Part shown: one piece after another, positions 45,596-56,910 of the stretch
Position numbering within the stretch: the first letter of the stretch is position 1
How the letters are laid out: each line of letters opens with the position of its first letter
Source of the DNA: Morinoia aosen
Lineage: Eukaryota > Arthropoda > Malacostraca > Amphipoda > Talitridae
DNA: 64,000 bases
Assembly (NCBI GenBank): GCA_030386875.1
Contig: CM059567.1
Span: 78,609,130-78,673,129 of the forward strand
Direction: 5' to 3'
The notes under the pieces: generated by a model
What the model saw: the letters and a program-made list of their open reading frames with translations, nothing else
What the model was told of the DNA's origin: nothing
Databases searched by the model: none
Program-made: the position numbers and the translations under genes

Positions 45596-47176
45596 AAGTG
45601 GTGAATTTTGCTGAGTTGATTTTATTCTAAATTTTGGTCATAGCAGGTAAATACACTTTTGTGGCAAAAATAGAAACGCAAAAATTACGCTTTTAGAGTA
45701 CGAGGGCTGTCTGTTAAGTAATATACATCAGAAAAAAAGCTACATAAGCTACATATTAAAATGGAAACAATCGTTCTAATGTCTAAGGCGCGCGGGATTT
45801 AACGTACCACTATTTTACAACTTAATTATTAAGCCCTTTGACTTTTTAACAACCAACTAAAAATTTCGATGACCATGAAACTAGAACTCGTTACCTAATG
45901 TTACCGCGTTTCGTATCAACGTAATAATAAGAAACAATATTAAACTTGGATTGTAGCGTGTGCAAGAAAATAAAATAAATAAAAATAAAATTGATCATAA
46001 AATAAATTTTCGTTAAGTATGATAATAAAAGTTTCGTGAACGTAACGCATTTGAGGCCAATCTATTTTTATTAAGAATCGTCGACCGATTTTTTATCGTC
46101 CTTTTAACGTTTTCGTAACAATCTTGCCGATATATACGCGGGAAGATTCCAAAACCAATACTACAATATACCTTTTGTGCGCATCATTTGAATAAATATT
46201 CATACTGCTTTTGTGGTGTATTTGCTCATTTAGGGCTGCTAAAAACTTTTCATTTCCTCCGGCGAGTGCCATTTCAATTTTCTCATGTGAACGTCACGCA
46301 CACAACATTTTTAGATGAGAGCCAAATTTTAATACCAACCAAGAAAACTATCTCTTCAGGCCTCACTGCCGATTAAATGTTCACAACTCTCAAAAGAGCG
46401 ATAAGCCTTTAATTTGCTCTCAGAAAAGAGGACGAGCAGCACATCTTCTTTAGTATTTCGAGTGAGAAAAAACATTACTCTAGAGCAAAAAATGTACTAC
46501 AAAACATCAAATTTTTAGCAAAAGGTGAATTCAGTAGTCGGAGTAAGGAAAGACTGAAAAAAAATATTAAAACTTTCAAGTGGAAAGACGTTCCAGCTGT
46601 TGCATAGTTCTGTACAAATGGCGGCATGCGAGAATACGAGAATAAACATTGCAAATATTAAGAATAACTCAAATGAAACTGCGCAATAAGAAACTTGCAA
46701 ATATAAAAACAATACTTCTGTATTGATTCTGCTCGAACGATTTCGACGTGATCTTCGATAAACACAAGCTTTAATTCAATAAATCTTTGACTTTCTTTCA
46801 CAGAGATTTTAATTGTGCTATGAAATACAGAGTAGATGGAAGAATCGTGACTGAGGTATCACAAAACAAGACTTGTAAAACGTCAACTGGGAGAGATTCA
46901 GCTAAGGCTCAATGTCCAACTCAAACCAAATTCAATATTTATGCTCAACATTCAAATAAAAAAAATATTAATCAAAACATGTCTTCAATTGCTTTCTATT
47001 CACTACGCATAAAAATGATTGATTTGTACTCGCTAGTAAATCCCTTTACCGTTAAAGGAACTCTCCAACGGATCCTTTCGCGGGAACACGCTAATCGAGC
47101 TTATATTTACAATACTTGACTCTGGCGACTGAGACGCATTAATTGACAGCTAGTGTAGCGTTTACCACAAGCTCAC
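45596..47176. other. Intron sequence, no recognised feature
   Basis: AT-rich; short open frames only, no repeat recognised. Confidence 0.5.
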
Positions 47177-47302
47177 CTTCTCTGAGAGGGTAGACAGTGG
47201 CCCAGTACCCGATGGTGACGAAGACATGCGCCGAGAATGCGATGTTGGACGCCACCCAGGACGACTTGAGCGACGTGTTCATGCTCTGGTACCGGTACTC
47301 GC
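47177..47302 (-). CDS. rost: Rolling stone-like protein, exon 3
   Basis: 126 bases between acceptor TGGTGTGCAG and donor GAGAAG|GTGAGC, phase 1 in and phase 1 out. It encodes EYRYQSMNTSLKSSWVASNIAFSAHVFVTIGYWATVYPLRE. The second half is a membrane helix with the VT..YW pattern of the family; the W of SSW is also a family feature. Confidence 0.82.
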
Positions 47303-47727
47303 CTGCACACCAATATTTGGCTTAGTCCAACGCAGCTACCGAGCAGACGTCAGTGTGCCAGTCGTACGATGAATAACTCTAGTAGTTCCTAATACTCCTT
47401 TTCAGGTCTAAATAATATAATATATTTTCCTTAATTTTTTAGATATTTCTGCGGTGTAATATAGGCAAACTGGTCAAGATAACGCGTATTAGAGACAACG
47501 TTGAACATCAAATTCTGACATTTTTGCAGTATGGGAAGAGTGTACCACGTAACAACAAAAACAGGTCTGACTTTGATATGGCATTTCGCTAAATTTTTTA
47601 GCATGTATAATCCACAAACACAAAATATGGTGCAATACAGTAATGAACTGAAGCTTCAGCACTTTCGACGCAGACCAAAAGCTAGAAAATGTGAACAAGT
47701 CCAACCGAAGATTAGATCAGATCATAA

Positions 47728-48093
47728 GTAAGTTTTAGCCTCCCTAACCTCAGCAAAATTTTTCGAACAGAGGAAGGATGATGGCACTATTTATTATGGA
47801 GCAAAGGGAATGCAAAATCTGTACATAAAATGTGTTCCAAACAATCTCCTCTAAGCTTAGACAGTAAGTTAAGGGAGAAAATCATTTAACAAGCAAAATG
47901 TTAAAGAAAGTAATAGGTGCTGAAAAACAGGACAGCAGTGATACGAAAAAAGATGGTCTTTAACGAGAGAAAAAACCTATTATATTTCAACAAAAAAGAA
48001 AGCCTACCCAACTTTCAGCTCAGAACCGCACATTTTTCCACTGGTAGCGCTAATTTCCATAGATACGAGTACAATATTTGTATCCACCTGAGG
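47728..48093 (-). mobile_element. SINE-like family S, copy 3
   Basis: Diverged but collinear with the family (GGTGCTGAAAAACAGGACAGCAGTGA, TTTCCATAGATACGAG, CCACCTGAGG). No clear target duplication remains, so it is older. It lies in the intron between exons 2 and 3. Confidence 0.8.
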
Positions 48094-48219
48094 TCGATTT
48101 CAACTTAAATCAACCGCCAATTTCTTAGGGCACAGTTACGACCACAACACAGATAGTAGGGAGGGAACTCGAAGCCCGCTCAATCATGAACATGGACCAG
48201 AACAAGAATATGTGCGCAC

Positions 48220-48457
48220 CAACGTCAGCGATGCGGCGCATGTGGAGGACGACATTAGCGGCCTGCAGCGCAGTGTCGTAGGCCAGAAGCCAGATGCTCC
48301 AGTTGGTGAGGTAGGTGAAGTAGTGCACTTTGATGCTCCAGGGCGCGTCGTAGTCCATGAAGCCCACCAGTGACCACACGGCCCACGTCGAGAAGTACAT
48401 GGCCCAGAAGAGCCGGTACGCCAAGTACAGGCAGGACATACGACTGTGCTGCTGCCA
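48220..48457 (-). CDS. rost: Rolling stone-like protein, exon 2
   Basis: 238 bases between acceptor TTTGTATCGCAG and donor GACGTTG|GTGCGC, phase 0 in and phase 1 out. It encodes WQQHSRMSCLYLAYRLFWAMYF and on through KVHYFTYLTNWSIWLLAYDTALQAANVVLHMRRIADVG. The opening W completes the family's SQW motif begun by exon 1. YLTNW is the most conserved motif of the family. Two membrane helices are evident. The donor was chosen because it gives the phase that exon 3 requires; the frame otherwise runs on to a stop at 48125. Confidence 0.88.
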
Positions 48458-48816
48458 CTGCGATACAAAACATTGCGCAAATGAGGTGGGACGAGAGCGT
48501 CAATATTCAAGAAGTGCGAGTTGCGTCTAGATGTAGGCACTTCAACGTCCAAATCCACACTCAGGGTCAATAAAATAGTTGCATGCACGAGGAATATGAA
48601 CGTACAGAGAACTCTCTATGTACCGGAATTGCATGTCAGTGCTAGGGGTTCACTTTTACGAATATGGAGAAAAACTATGCAGTATGGAAATTCCAGTTGA
48701 CATTATTGTAAGCTGTTTTTCTAAGTTACCAAGGTAAATACCTTTCCATCCGGTAATGCACCATTCTAACACTTACTGAAACTTTATCAACTCAATCAGC
48801 GTAGTAACTTAATTAA

Positions 48817-49298
48817 CCCTTTGTCTGCTGATGGAAACTCCAGCGTCGTGATGGCCAGTGCTTCCAGTTCAAGGTAGGAGAATTTCAAAGTAATCTAACA
48901 AGGAGGGGAATATTTGAAACCAAATAAAAAAGTAGGGCTAGTGTGAGCGTTTATAAAACAATTTATTCTAAAATTCTTAAAAGTTTTGCTCGAGCAATTT
49001 GATATTGATTTCTTCCAGGTTTAAACCACGTGGTCCGTGCAACTCAAAAGTTCGAGAGAGCTAAATTAACGATTTTTTATTATTATTTAAGATATATATT
49101 TTTGATATCAAAAATTTTTCTTGCTTTGCGTACATTTTCGAAAAAGTATAATTTTTCAACTTAAAATAAGGAAGTCGGCAATTGCTTGCACGAAAAAGAA
49201 CAATCCTTGAGCAATTTCACACAGATATCAAAGATTAATGTAAACATTCTTTCCCGAAAACTTTGCCTTGAACTATTTGAGTGTTGGCACACAAAGGG
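48817..49298. mobile_element. piggyBac-type MITE, 482 bp
   Basis: The left TTAA (48813-48816) is followed by CCCTTTGTCTGC; the right end GCACACAAAGGG is followed by T and then TTAA (49300-49303). The ends pair over 12 bases with one mismatch. The extra T suggests an imperfect or mutated site. Confidence 0.65.
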
Positions 49299-49510
49299 TT
49301 TAACGGTAATAGTCAGAGAGTAAAAGTGCATGGAAGCATGTTCCGTTCACAGAGCTGATTTACAGTTGCTGTCGACACAGTACTGCATACCAATCCTGTA
49401 TTATAGAATTCGGCGGGTCCATTACAGTAGAAAAATTTACTTTCAACTAGGAGCTTTCCATTAGCGTTATTATTAAAATTTATTTAAATATATTAACGTT
49501 GAAGATTATT

Positions 49511-49860
49511 AGATTATTAGTTAGTTTAAGCCTCCCTATCCGCAACAAAGGCGATCCAAAGAGAGGAAGGAAGAAGGCACCATTTAGTATGGAGTTAAGA
49601 GAACGCGGAATCTATGCAGAAAGGGCATAGAAACAGTAAGATGGGAAAGAAGTTCATGAAACAAGATCAAAGTTGAAAAAGAAAGTAATAGGTGCTGAAA
49701 AACAGGACAGCAGTGAACCGAAAAAAGATGGTTCTCAACATAACAAAAGCATTTTATTTCAACAAAAAGAAGGCCTACCTAATTCTCAGCTCAGGCCCTC
49801 GCATTGTCCCCCTGGGAGTGCTAATTCCCATAGATACAATATTTGTATCTCCCTGAGGGG
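49511..49860 (-). mobile_element. SINE-like family S, copy 4
   Basis: Full-length from the tail (ATTATTAGATTATTAG on the plus strand) to CCCTGAGGGG. No clear target duplication. It lies in intron 1 of the rolling stone gene. Confidence 0.85.
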
Positions 49861-50310
49861 CATTCACTATGAATGAGTTGATATTTTGATCGTAGCTCCT
49901 TGAAACCAAATGGATCATAGTACGGTATAATCTTCATTCTTATGCAATATTTCCCCAATACTGCTCTTTGTTTCACACCCTTCTCCAAGTTCGTTTTTTT
50001 CGCACCTGCATATAATTTTCAAAGATGCATTTTTTCATTGTGGATTCAAATTCCAATTAAGGATGACTTTTTACTTCAAGGTAGAAATTCATCATCTGAA
50101 CTACACACAAAACTTGCACAAATATTTACATTAGTTGAAATTGAAGAAGCTCAAAATTCAGGGCAAACATTACTAGTGATGTTCACATCAAAGGGATCAT
50201 AACTTACAAGTTTCAGCGATTGGTTTAAAAAACCATGAGGATTATTATGAAGTGAATGGTATTGTAAGAAGCTAAATGCGAGAAAAATTGCACATAAAAT
50301 CAAACCCAGA

Positions 50311-50589
50311 AGGGAAAAGGAGGAAGGCATCATTTCGTATGGAGATAAGGCAATGCGGAATCTATGCAGAAGGGGTATAGAAACTAAGTTCAGAAAGAAG
50401 TTCATGAAACAAGATGAAAGTTGTAGAAGAAAATAGTAAGCGCTGAAAAACAGGACAGCAGTGAACCTAAAAAGTTGGTCCTTAACATAACAAAAAATAT
50501 TTCAATGAGAAGGCTTACCCAACTCTTAGCTCGGGCCCTCGCACATTTTCCCCCTAGGAGCGCTAATTCCCATAGATACAATTGTATCA
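50311..50589 (-). mobile_element. SINE-like family S, copy 5 (tail end missing)
   Basis: It starts within the family at GGAGGAAGGCATC and runs to CCCATAGATACAATTGTATC, lacking the CCCCTGAGGGG end. It is followed immediately by copy 6. Confidence 0.8.
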
Positions 50590-50795
50590 ATAGTTCATGA
50601 AACAAGAAAAAGTTGAAAATAGTAGGTGCTGAAAAATAGGATAGCAGGGAACCAAGAAAAGATGGCCTGCAACAAAACAAAAACCTATAACATGTCAATA
50701 AAAGAAGGCTTCTTAACCGTTAGCTCAGGACCTCGCATGTTTTCCCCATAAGATCGCTAATTCCCATAGATACAATAGTTGTATCCTCCTGAGGG
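50590..50795 (-). mobile_element. SINE-like family S, copy 6 (partial)
   Basis: It starts in mid-element at GTTCATGAAACAAG and runs to GTTGTATCCTCCTGAGGG. Together with copy 5 it forms a head-to-tail pair of partial units, by tandem duplication or insertion of one into another. Confidence 0.8.
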
Positions 50796-52070
50796 TATTG
50801 TGTGTAGATGAATGACTGTATAATTTCTACTGAAAATTTCATTTCAATTTCTCATCTTCTCTGACTCATTCAAGAAGTAGCTTACTCTAAAATTGAGCGT
50901 AAAACTTCCGAAAAAAATACGAAATGTTCTTGGAAACTTTCATTTACCCAAGCGACAACAAAGCATGCAGGTAGAATAGAACAAAACTTGAAACGGAGCC
51001 TTTACACTCAACTCGCTGCCTCACAAGGCCCTCCTTGGAGCACAGGCAGGCCGGGTCGCTGAGCTTTCACACAGTATTGGAAGAAGAAACATCGCAAGAA
51101 CCTCGTTCATTTTTAAACACGCAAAGCGGTCGTTTCCAATATCTAAGAGCTTGCCTAATGTCCTTTACGGCCACCACAGGTATTCTTAGAAAACAAGTTG
51201 CATTCTTCGAGTTTTTCCAGTTAGCGTTATGGAGATTCTTCCACAAGTGTCTGAAACGATCTAATAACTCATAATAAATATTGTAATTTCAATTTAGAAT
51301 CTAGACGTACCTCAGTTAAGAGTAATAAACTTCCCTTTTTCAATCAGGTTTCGGTGGAAACGTACGCCGATTTGAGCTTATAATTGAAAAAAAAAAAATT
51401 CCACTTTCAAAACAGCTTGGAAACAATCACACGCTCTGGTAAATAAATAGGAACCTCCAAGTCACTTTGCACCAGCATTACACACTACCCACATTGTCGT
51501 CATATTATGATCACGATTTTGTGTTTGGAACGTAATACAATATTCATAACAGTATTACCTAAGTTTTTTGAAGCTCTTCCAAAATATTGCACCTTCAAGC
51601 TTTGTGCTCGTGCTCTTTAAAATTAAGCTATTACGAAAGTTAATATGGAAATTTCCTCCCTTCAACACTTTGACTGTGGCAGGTATAACTGAAGTTTAAT
51701 ATTCAACTTAAATTTAAAAATCAATTGAAAATAGCAATGTTGAAAATTACTGGAACATGTTTCCATTCAATTTTGGTTAAGTATTTTAAATTGAGTTCGT
51801 GACTACTGGTTGGTCAGCAGCAAAATGAAAACTGCATCAGTGACCAAATATGGCTCACGTCACAGTCAAAGTGTTAACACTTTCCATATAATTGGTGCAT
51901 ACATGTACCAATAGGTAAATTGCTCATTTACGTACCAGTGTCAATGAATAGCATTTCAATTACTTCACTGCCTTTATTTAAATTAGACTATGACGTAGAT
52001 GTTAAAATGTTATTGTGCAATTATATTTTTCCCCTCTTCCTGAAAACGTTAAAAACATAATCAAACAACA
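50796..52070. other. Intron sequence with one small MITE
   Basis: Apart from the element at 51666-51873 no feature was recognised. Confidence 0.5.
51666..51873. mobile_element. TTAA-flanked MITE, 208 bp (piggyBac-like)
   Basis: CACTTTGACTGTG at left and CACAGTCAAAGTG at right are exact inverted repeats. The right flank is TTAA (51874-51877) and the left flank TCAA (51662-51665), one change from TTAA. Confidence 0.65.
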
Positions 52071-52426
52071 GTTTATTAGTTTATTAGTTAGTTTAAGCCT
52101 CCCTATCCTCAACAATGAGATGTAAAGAGAGGAAGGAAGAAGGCACCATTTAGTATGGAGTTAAGGGAACGTGGAATCTATGCAGAAAGGGCACAGAAAC
52201 AGAAAGCTAAGAAAGAAGTTCATGAAACAAGAAAAAGTTGAAGAAGAAAGTGGTAGGCGGTGAAAAACAGGACAGCAGTGAACCGAAAAAAAGATGGTCC
52301 GTAACACAACAAAACCTATTCTATTTTAACAAAAGAAAGCCTACCTAACCTTTAGCTCGGGCCCTCACATTGTCCCCCTGGGAGCGCTAGTTCCCATAGA
52401 TACAATAATTGTATCCCCCTGAGGGG
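52071..52426 (-). mobile_element. SINE-like family S, copy 7 (young)
   Basis: The exact 13-bp target duplication TAATCAAACAACA (52058-52070 and 52427-52439). Tail repeats TTTATTAG at left. It is almost identical to copy 8, yet has a different target site, so both came recently from one source. Confidence 0.95.
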
Positions 52427-53157
52427 TAATCAAACAACAAAGACGGTTTTTCAATTCGGCTACTTTTCACCTAACCATATTCCGTAGCGACCGCACAAAC
52501 GCAGCTAACGTGTTAAATTTGGAAATGAGAGCCTTGCTGATGACTCACCCAAATCATGAAAGGGTTTCAGAAAATCAATGAAAAACTATGAAACCAAGAT
52601 GTCCAACATTTAACCAAATAATACAGTACGTTCACGAAAGACACTCTTGCGAAGAAGTCGGTTGCACATCTGGCCGGCTTCCCTAACGACAGAGAAAATG
52701 CTAAAAAACCAAGCCCCAAAATTTAACCAATACCAGGCTCCTGCACCAAATTCCGCCTATTCTGCGATAGGTGTGCAGAGAAGAATACAGCGGAGGAATG
52801 CCAGTTCCGTGGGATATTTTGCAGAGCACAAAAGAGTTAGCATATATGCTTGTCCTTGCAAGTGGCGCAGAAATGCGACCTATATATCTGGGCAATTTAG
52901 GGGGTTATGACAGCAGGAAGACAATATTCTTCAGTAAATACCTCCAGAAGAGGAACGGAAATAGAGAACAATCAACTCCGTTAAAAACTCAAGTATCAGC
53001 TGGTTATAGAGCGCCTGATTACTAATTTAGTCTTTCATTCCCGAATTTGATGAATGTTCACCAATAGCACAAAATGAGTTGAGAGGACCCGGTAGTAAAA
53101 TTTGACGCCTTTAGATAGAAAGTAATATTATTAATGTTCAAAAGAAGTTATACTTAC
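52427..53157. other. Intron sequence, nothing recognised
   Basis: An open frame at 52647-52910 shows no known motif. It would be the intron after the STPR exon as well as rolling stone intron. Confidence 0.4.
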
Positions 53158-53217
53158 CTAGTGCAATGCCCGTTAATATACGGTTAATAATATTATGAAA
53201 GATAATTAAGGAAGTTT

Positions 53218-53567
53218 TTAGTTTATTAGTTAGTTTAAGCCTCCCTATCCTCAACAATGAGATGTAAAGAGAGGAAGGAAGAAGGCACCATTTAGTATGG
53301 AGTTAAGGGAACGTGGAATCTATGCAGAAAGGGCACAGAAACAGAAAGCTAAGAAAGAAGTTCATGAAACAAGAAAAAGTTGAAGAAGAAAGTGGTAGGC
53401 GGTGAAAAACAGGACAGCAGTGAACCGAAAAGAGATGGTCCGTAACACAACAAAACCTATTCTATTTTAACAAAAGAAAGCCTACCTAACCTTTAGCTCG
53501 GGCCCTCACATTGTCCCCCTGGGAGCGCTAGTTCCCATAGATACAATAATTGTATCCCCCTGAGGGG
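53218..53567 (-). mobile_element. SINE-like family S, copy 8 (young, in the STPR exon)
   Basis: The exact 14-bp target duplication AATTAAGGAAGTTT (53204-53217 and 53568-53581). 350 bp. Confidence 0.95.
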
Positions 53568-53669
53568 AATTAAGGAAGTTTCGCTAGTACTGGGAGAAAA
53601 CGTTTTTCTAGTCTGAAGAATTTCATCCCTTCTTTCTCGAGTTAAATTCTCTCGTGCCACTCGATGTTG

Positions 53670-56265
53670 TTGTTGTTGTTGTTTTGCCCCGACGGCCGCT
53701 CGAAGGGGTCTGCCGCGGCCAGGGCCGCCCCAGATCGGGCCCGGCCCGAGGCGAAGAGGGGTGTGGTTATATGGGCCTCTGGAAGACGCCCGCGTCGTGC
53801 AGAAACCTCACGACGTCCGCGGGGCGAGTCCAGAGGTGCTCCAGTGCGGAAGATCGCCATGCGGAAGATCGCCCACGTTGGCATGACACCAGACGCAGCT
53901 GTCGTCGTCCGCAAGTCCTATTCTGTGCATGTATGAGGGGAGTGAAGTGTGGTGCCCGCACCGCAGCCGCGCCAGGTGGACTCGATCCTGCCGGGGAAGG
54001 GTCTCACTCCGAGGAGGGAGTTAGGGGGTAGGGCAGCGAAGGCGCGCGAGGTGAACTGTGTGTGTATGTGTGTGCGTAGTGAGGTGTCAGGGGGGCAGGG
54101 AGGGAGGGAGTCGTATAGTGTTTTGAGGTGTGTGGCCGGGGTGGTGTGTAATGTTCGTTGGGTTGGCCGGGGTTGTTGCATGTAGTGTAGCGGGTGGGCA
54201 GGGTCTTGTGTGGAGGTGTAGAAGTTTGTCCCTAGCGTGTTCATGTGGTCAAGGAAGGGGAGGACAAGGGCTTCTTCGTGTAGGTGTGCTATAGGGGTCG
54301 ATCGTGTACAGCCCGTGGCAATGCGCAACGCTGTTTTGTGTGGACTGTAGTTTCTGTAAGTGTGTGCGAGCAGTGTCTGCGTACCAAGATGTGTGTGCGT
54401 AAGTGAGGATGGGTCTGATGAACTGTTTGTATACTGTTATGTCTTCCTTGGAGTGGCCGTATGTAGTATGTGTTAGTGCTCGGAGGACGTTCAGCCTAGT
54501 GTTGCATTTAGTGTTGATATTGTTAGTGTGTGGGCTGAACGTAAAACCTCTGTCATATGTAACTCCAAGGATTTTGGGTGTGTCTGTGTAGGAGATGGGG
54601 GTGTTGTTTAATGTGACGTGGGGATGGATGTTGTATTCTCTATTATAAGGTGTGATGAGTGTGAGTGAGGATTTGTTTGCGGAGACCTTGAGTCTGTTTG
54701 TTTCTAGCCAGTTCTCTATTATGTGAATGTAATCTTGTAGTTGAGTGGCGGCGGTCTCGTGTTTAGGGTGTAGGGAGAAGATGGTTAGGTCTTCTGCGTA
54801 TGTGAGGAGGTGTGTTTGTGGGTGTGTAGGGGCCGGTATGTCGTGGAGGAATAAGTTGAATGGTGTAGGTGAGAGCACGGAGCCCTGCGGTACTCCGTTG
54901 GTGAAGTGTTTTGTTATGGAGGACTTGCCGTTGTATGTTGTGTAGCCATGGCGGCCCGAAAGAAAATTGGCGAGCCATTTCTGAAGGTTATGGTGGATGT
55001 GTGTGTTGAGTATTTTGTTAATAAGTAAGTGACGTGGAACTGTGTCGAAGGCCTTGCTTATGTCAATGGCAGCTAACAGTGTGCGTGGAGCAGGTTTGGG
55101 AGAGTTAAGGCCTTCGAGAATTGTTTGTGTCATGTGCGTGAGGAGAGTGTTAGTGGAGTGTTGTTGCCTGAAGCCGTGTTGTGAGGGTGAGAGTGGGACG
55201 TGTGGTGAGATGTTGTGAAGAACCAGCCTCTCTAGTATCTTTGAAGGGTTGCACTGAAGTGATATAGGTCTGTAAGAGGCTGGATCTGTGGGTGATTTGT
55301 TGGGCTTCAGGATGGGTAGGATCTTGGCTGTCTTCCAGATGTTGGGTATGCTGTTGTTTGCGACTGAGTGGTTGAAGATGTCTGTGAGGGGCCTGATGGC
55401 TTGTGGTCCTAAGTGTTTGAGGTGAATGTATGAGATGCCATCAGGTCCGGTGCTACCTGTATGTTTAGTGTTGGAGACGGCCACCGCCGTCATGTGAGGT
55501 GTAAAGGGCGTGTATGTGTTGTCGATCTGTAGAGCATGCAGGCGGCGCAGTATGATCCTATTCTCGTGTTTGTGCGGGAGTCGGCTAATGTTTGAGTAGT
55601 GTTTAATGAGTGTGTCCGCCTGCTGCTCGTCTGTGGGGATGTTTGTGTGGTGAGAGAGGATGGCCTCGTGCGTGGTAGTGTTGTCGGTGTATTTGTTATT
55701 GAGGCCCCTCAGAAGTTTTCATAGTCTACTTGGGTCAGTGTCATAAGTGATCGTGTCTAGTGTTTGTTTCCACCTGGCTCGTTATTCGTCTTTGATGTTG
55801 TTGTCTATTTCTACATTGAGTTCTTGTATTCGAGCCAGGGTGTTGGGTGTGAGGGGAAGTGAGCGAAGATGGTTCCTAGTTTGAAGTTTGAGTTTTGTGT
55901 CGCGGTTGAATGTTGGATTAAAGTGTCTTCTGTGTCCTGTTGGAATATGGTGTTTGTTTGCGTTCGTGATGGCTGTGTTAAAGTGTTGTACTACCGCATC
56001 AATGCTGGTGTAGTTGTTTAAAGTGAAATTGTGTAAAGAGTCTTCGATTGATGCGGTGAAGGAGTGCCAATCTGCGTGTTTGTAATTTGTGAATGAGCGT
56101 GAGTGTAGTGAGGGGAGTGGTCTGTGAAATGAGAGTGTAATGAGAAGAGGGAGGTGATCGGAGGGGAGTTCGTGGAGCGCATGCCACGAGCATCTGAGGG
56201 CAAGTGATGGTGAAGCCAGGGATATGTCAGGGGAGGTGGGGGCGGTGTTAATGTTATAGGGCTTG
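53670..56265 (-). mobile_element. 5'-truncated jockey-type LINE with dead reverse transcriptase
   Basis: On the minus strand it starts within the endonuclease (ELPSDHLPLLITL) and continues into reverse transcriptase (55493-54249): GPDGISYIHLKHL, YRPISL, AAIDISKAFDTVP, GVPQGSVLSP. The catalytic box reads TYAEDL instead of YADD, so the second position has E in place of the first D. Stops interrupt the stretch between endonuclease and RT (about 55785 and 55720), and a frameshift near 54300 moves the C-terminal part to another frame (RIATGCTRSTPIAHLHEEALVLP). The 3' end has a GC-rich UTR and a (CAA)n tail at 53670-53690. Flanks CTCGATGTTG (53660-53669) and CTCGACGTTG (56266-56275) look like a target duplication with one change. 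Confidence 0.85.
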
Positions 56266-56527
56266 CTCGACGTTGTCGAGCGTTATGCCGAAGAATTTCC
56301 TCGCTTCTTTCATGTGTTAAGATCTCTCTAGCTACTCGGTGTTGCTCTGCATTATTCCGTAGAATTTCCAAACGCCGTTCAAGGGTCAATTTAGCTCTAG
56401 CCTCTCGTTGGCGAGCAGCATTGCTTCGTCTCGCCATTTCGCGTTGTTCATCTGATCGTCTTCGGCGTTTTTCTTGCTGTCTAAGTCTTGCTACTTCTCT
56501 CTTGCGGTTGGACACATCTCTATCCAT

Positions 56528-56910
56528 GGTGGCTTCTTTTGCCGGAATTTTATTCTGAAATGTCGTCTATTATCTCTTCGGAGCTTTTAAAGAAAATCAC
56601 AATTTCGAGAACAATAACTCAAGTTCCAAAATCTTGGGCCTTGTACTAAGTGGTAGCCAGGTTACTGGTCAAACGAATTCAAAACATTTATTTTCGCATT
56701 ATCAACTAAAATTATCAAAGCAACATGATGAATTACATTACAACAGCGAAAGCTCCAAAGAAAATTTCTATTTGTAAAAATAAGCCGATTGCGTGTTCTG
56801 GATACCATAATGCAAGTGAAATGGAATTGAATCGCCACAGGAAAATAATACAATAGAATAATTTCTTGTATTTCTTAAGCTTTATCTTTGTAGCTATCAA
56901 AGCTATCGAT
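56528..56910. other. Upstream region of the STPR gene; nothing recognised
   Basis: The 5' UTR and promoter of the STPR exon would lie here. No clear TATA box on the minus strand. Confidence 0.35.

Larger units (their letters stand above)
53158..56527 (-). pseudogene. First exon of an STPR-type repeat protein gene, interrupted by a LINE and a SINE
   Basis: The minus strand starts at 56527 with an ideal context (CCACCATGG) and reads MDRDVSNRKREVARLRQQ, then basic repeats with a 23-residue period (LTLERRLEILRNNAEQHRVAREI, LTHERSEEILRHNARQRRA). These match the pattern of the STPR domain, an arthropod DNA-binding repeat. At 56266 a LINE breaks in. The repeat resumes on its far side at 53669 (QHRVARENLTRERRDEILQTR...). 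Copy 8 of family S (53218-53567) breaks the exon again, and the frame then reads IIFHNIINRILTGIAL to a consensus donor CACTAG|GTAAGT at 53158. With both insertions removed the frame is continuous. Later exons were not found. Related STPR proteins can belong to host genes or to Helitron-type elements; I cannot tell which. Confidence 0.75.

Noticed and set aside
48125-48219. Extension of rolling stone exon 2 to the stop at 48125
   Set aside because: The donor at 48220 gives exactly the phase needed by exon 3, and the residues after it lose family similarity.
50402-50698. Membrane-like minus-strand frames in the family S copies
   Set aside because: Hydrophobic runs come from poly-T stretches of the repeat; frames are not kept between copies.
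53642-53914. Plus- and minus-strand open frames in the GC-rich LINE 3' UTR
   Set aside because: They are by-products of GC-rich sequence with few stops; the real LINE C-terminal frame is on the minus strand and broken.
56018-56527. A single 169-residue protein
   Set aside because: Only the first 85 or so residues are STPR repeats; the rest is translated LINE sequence beyond the insertion point at 56266.
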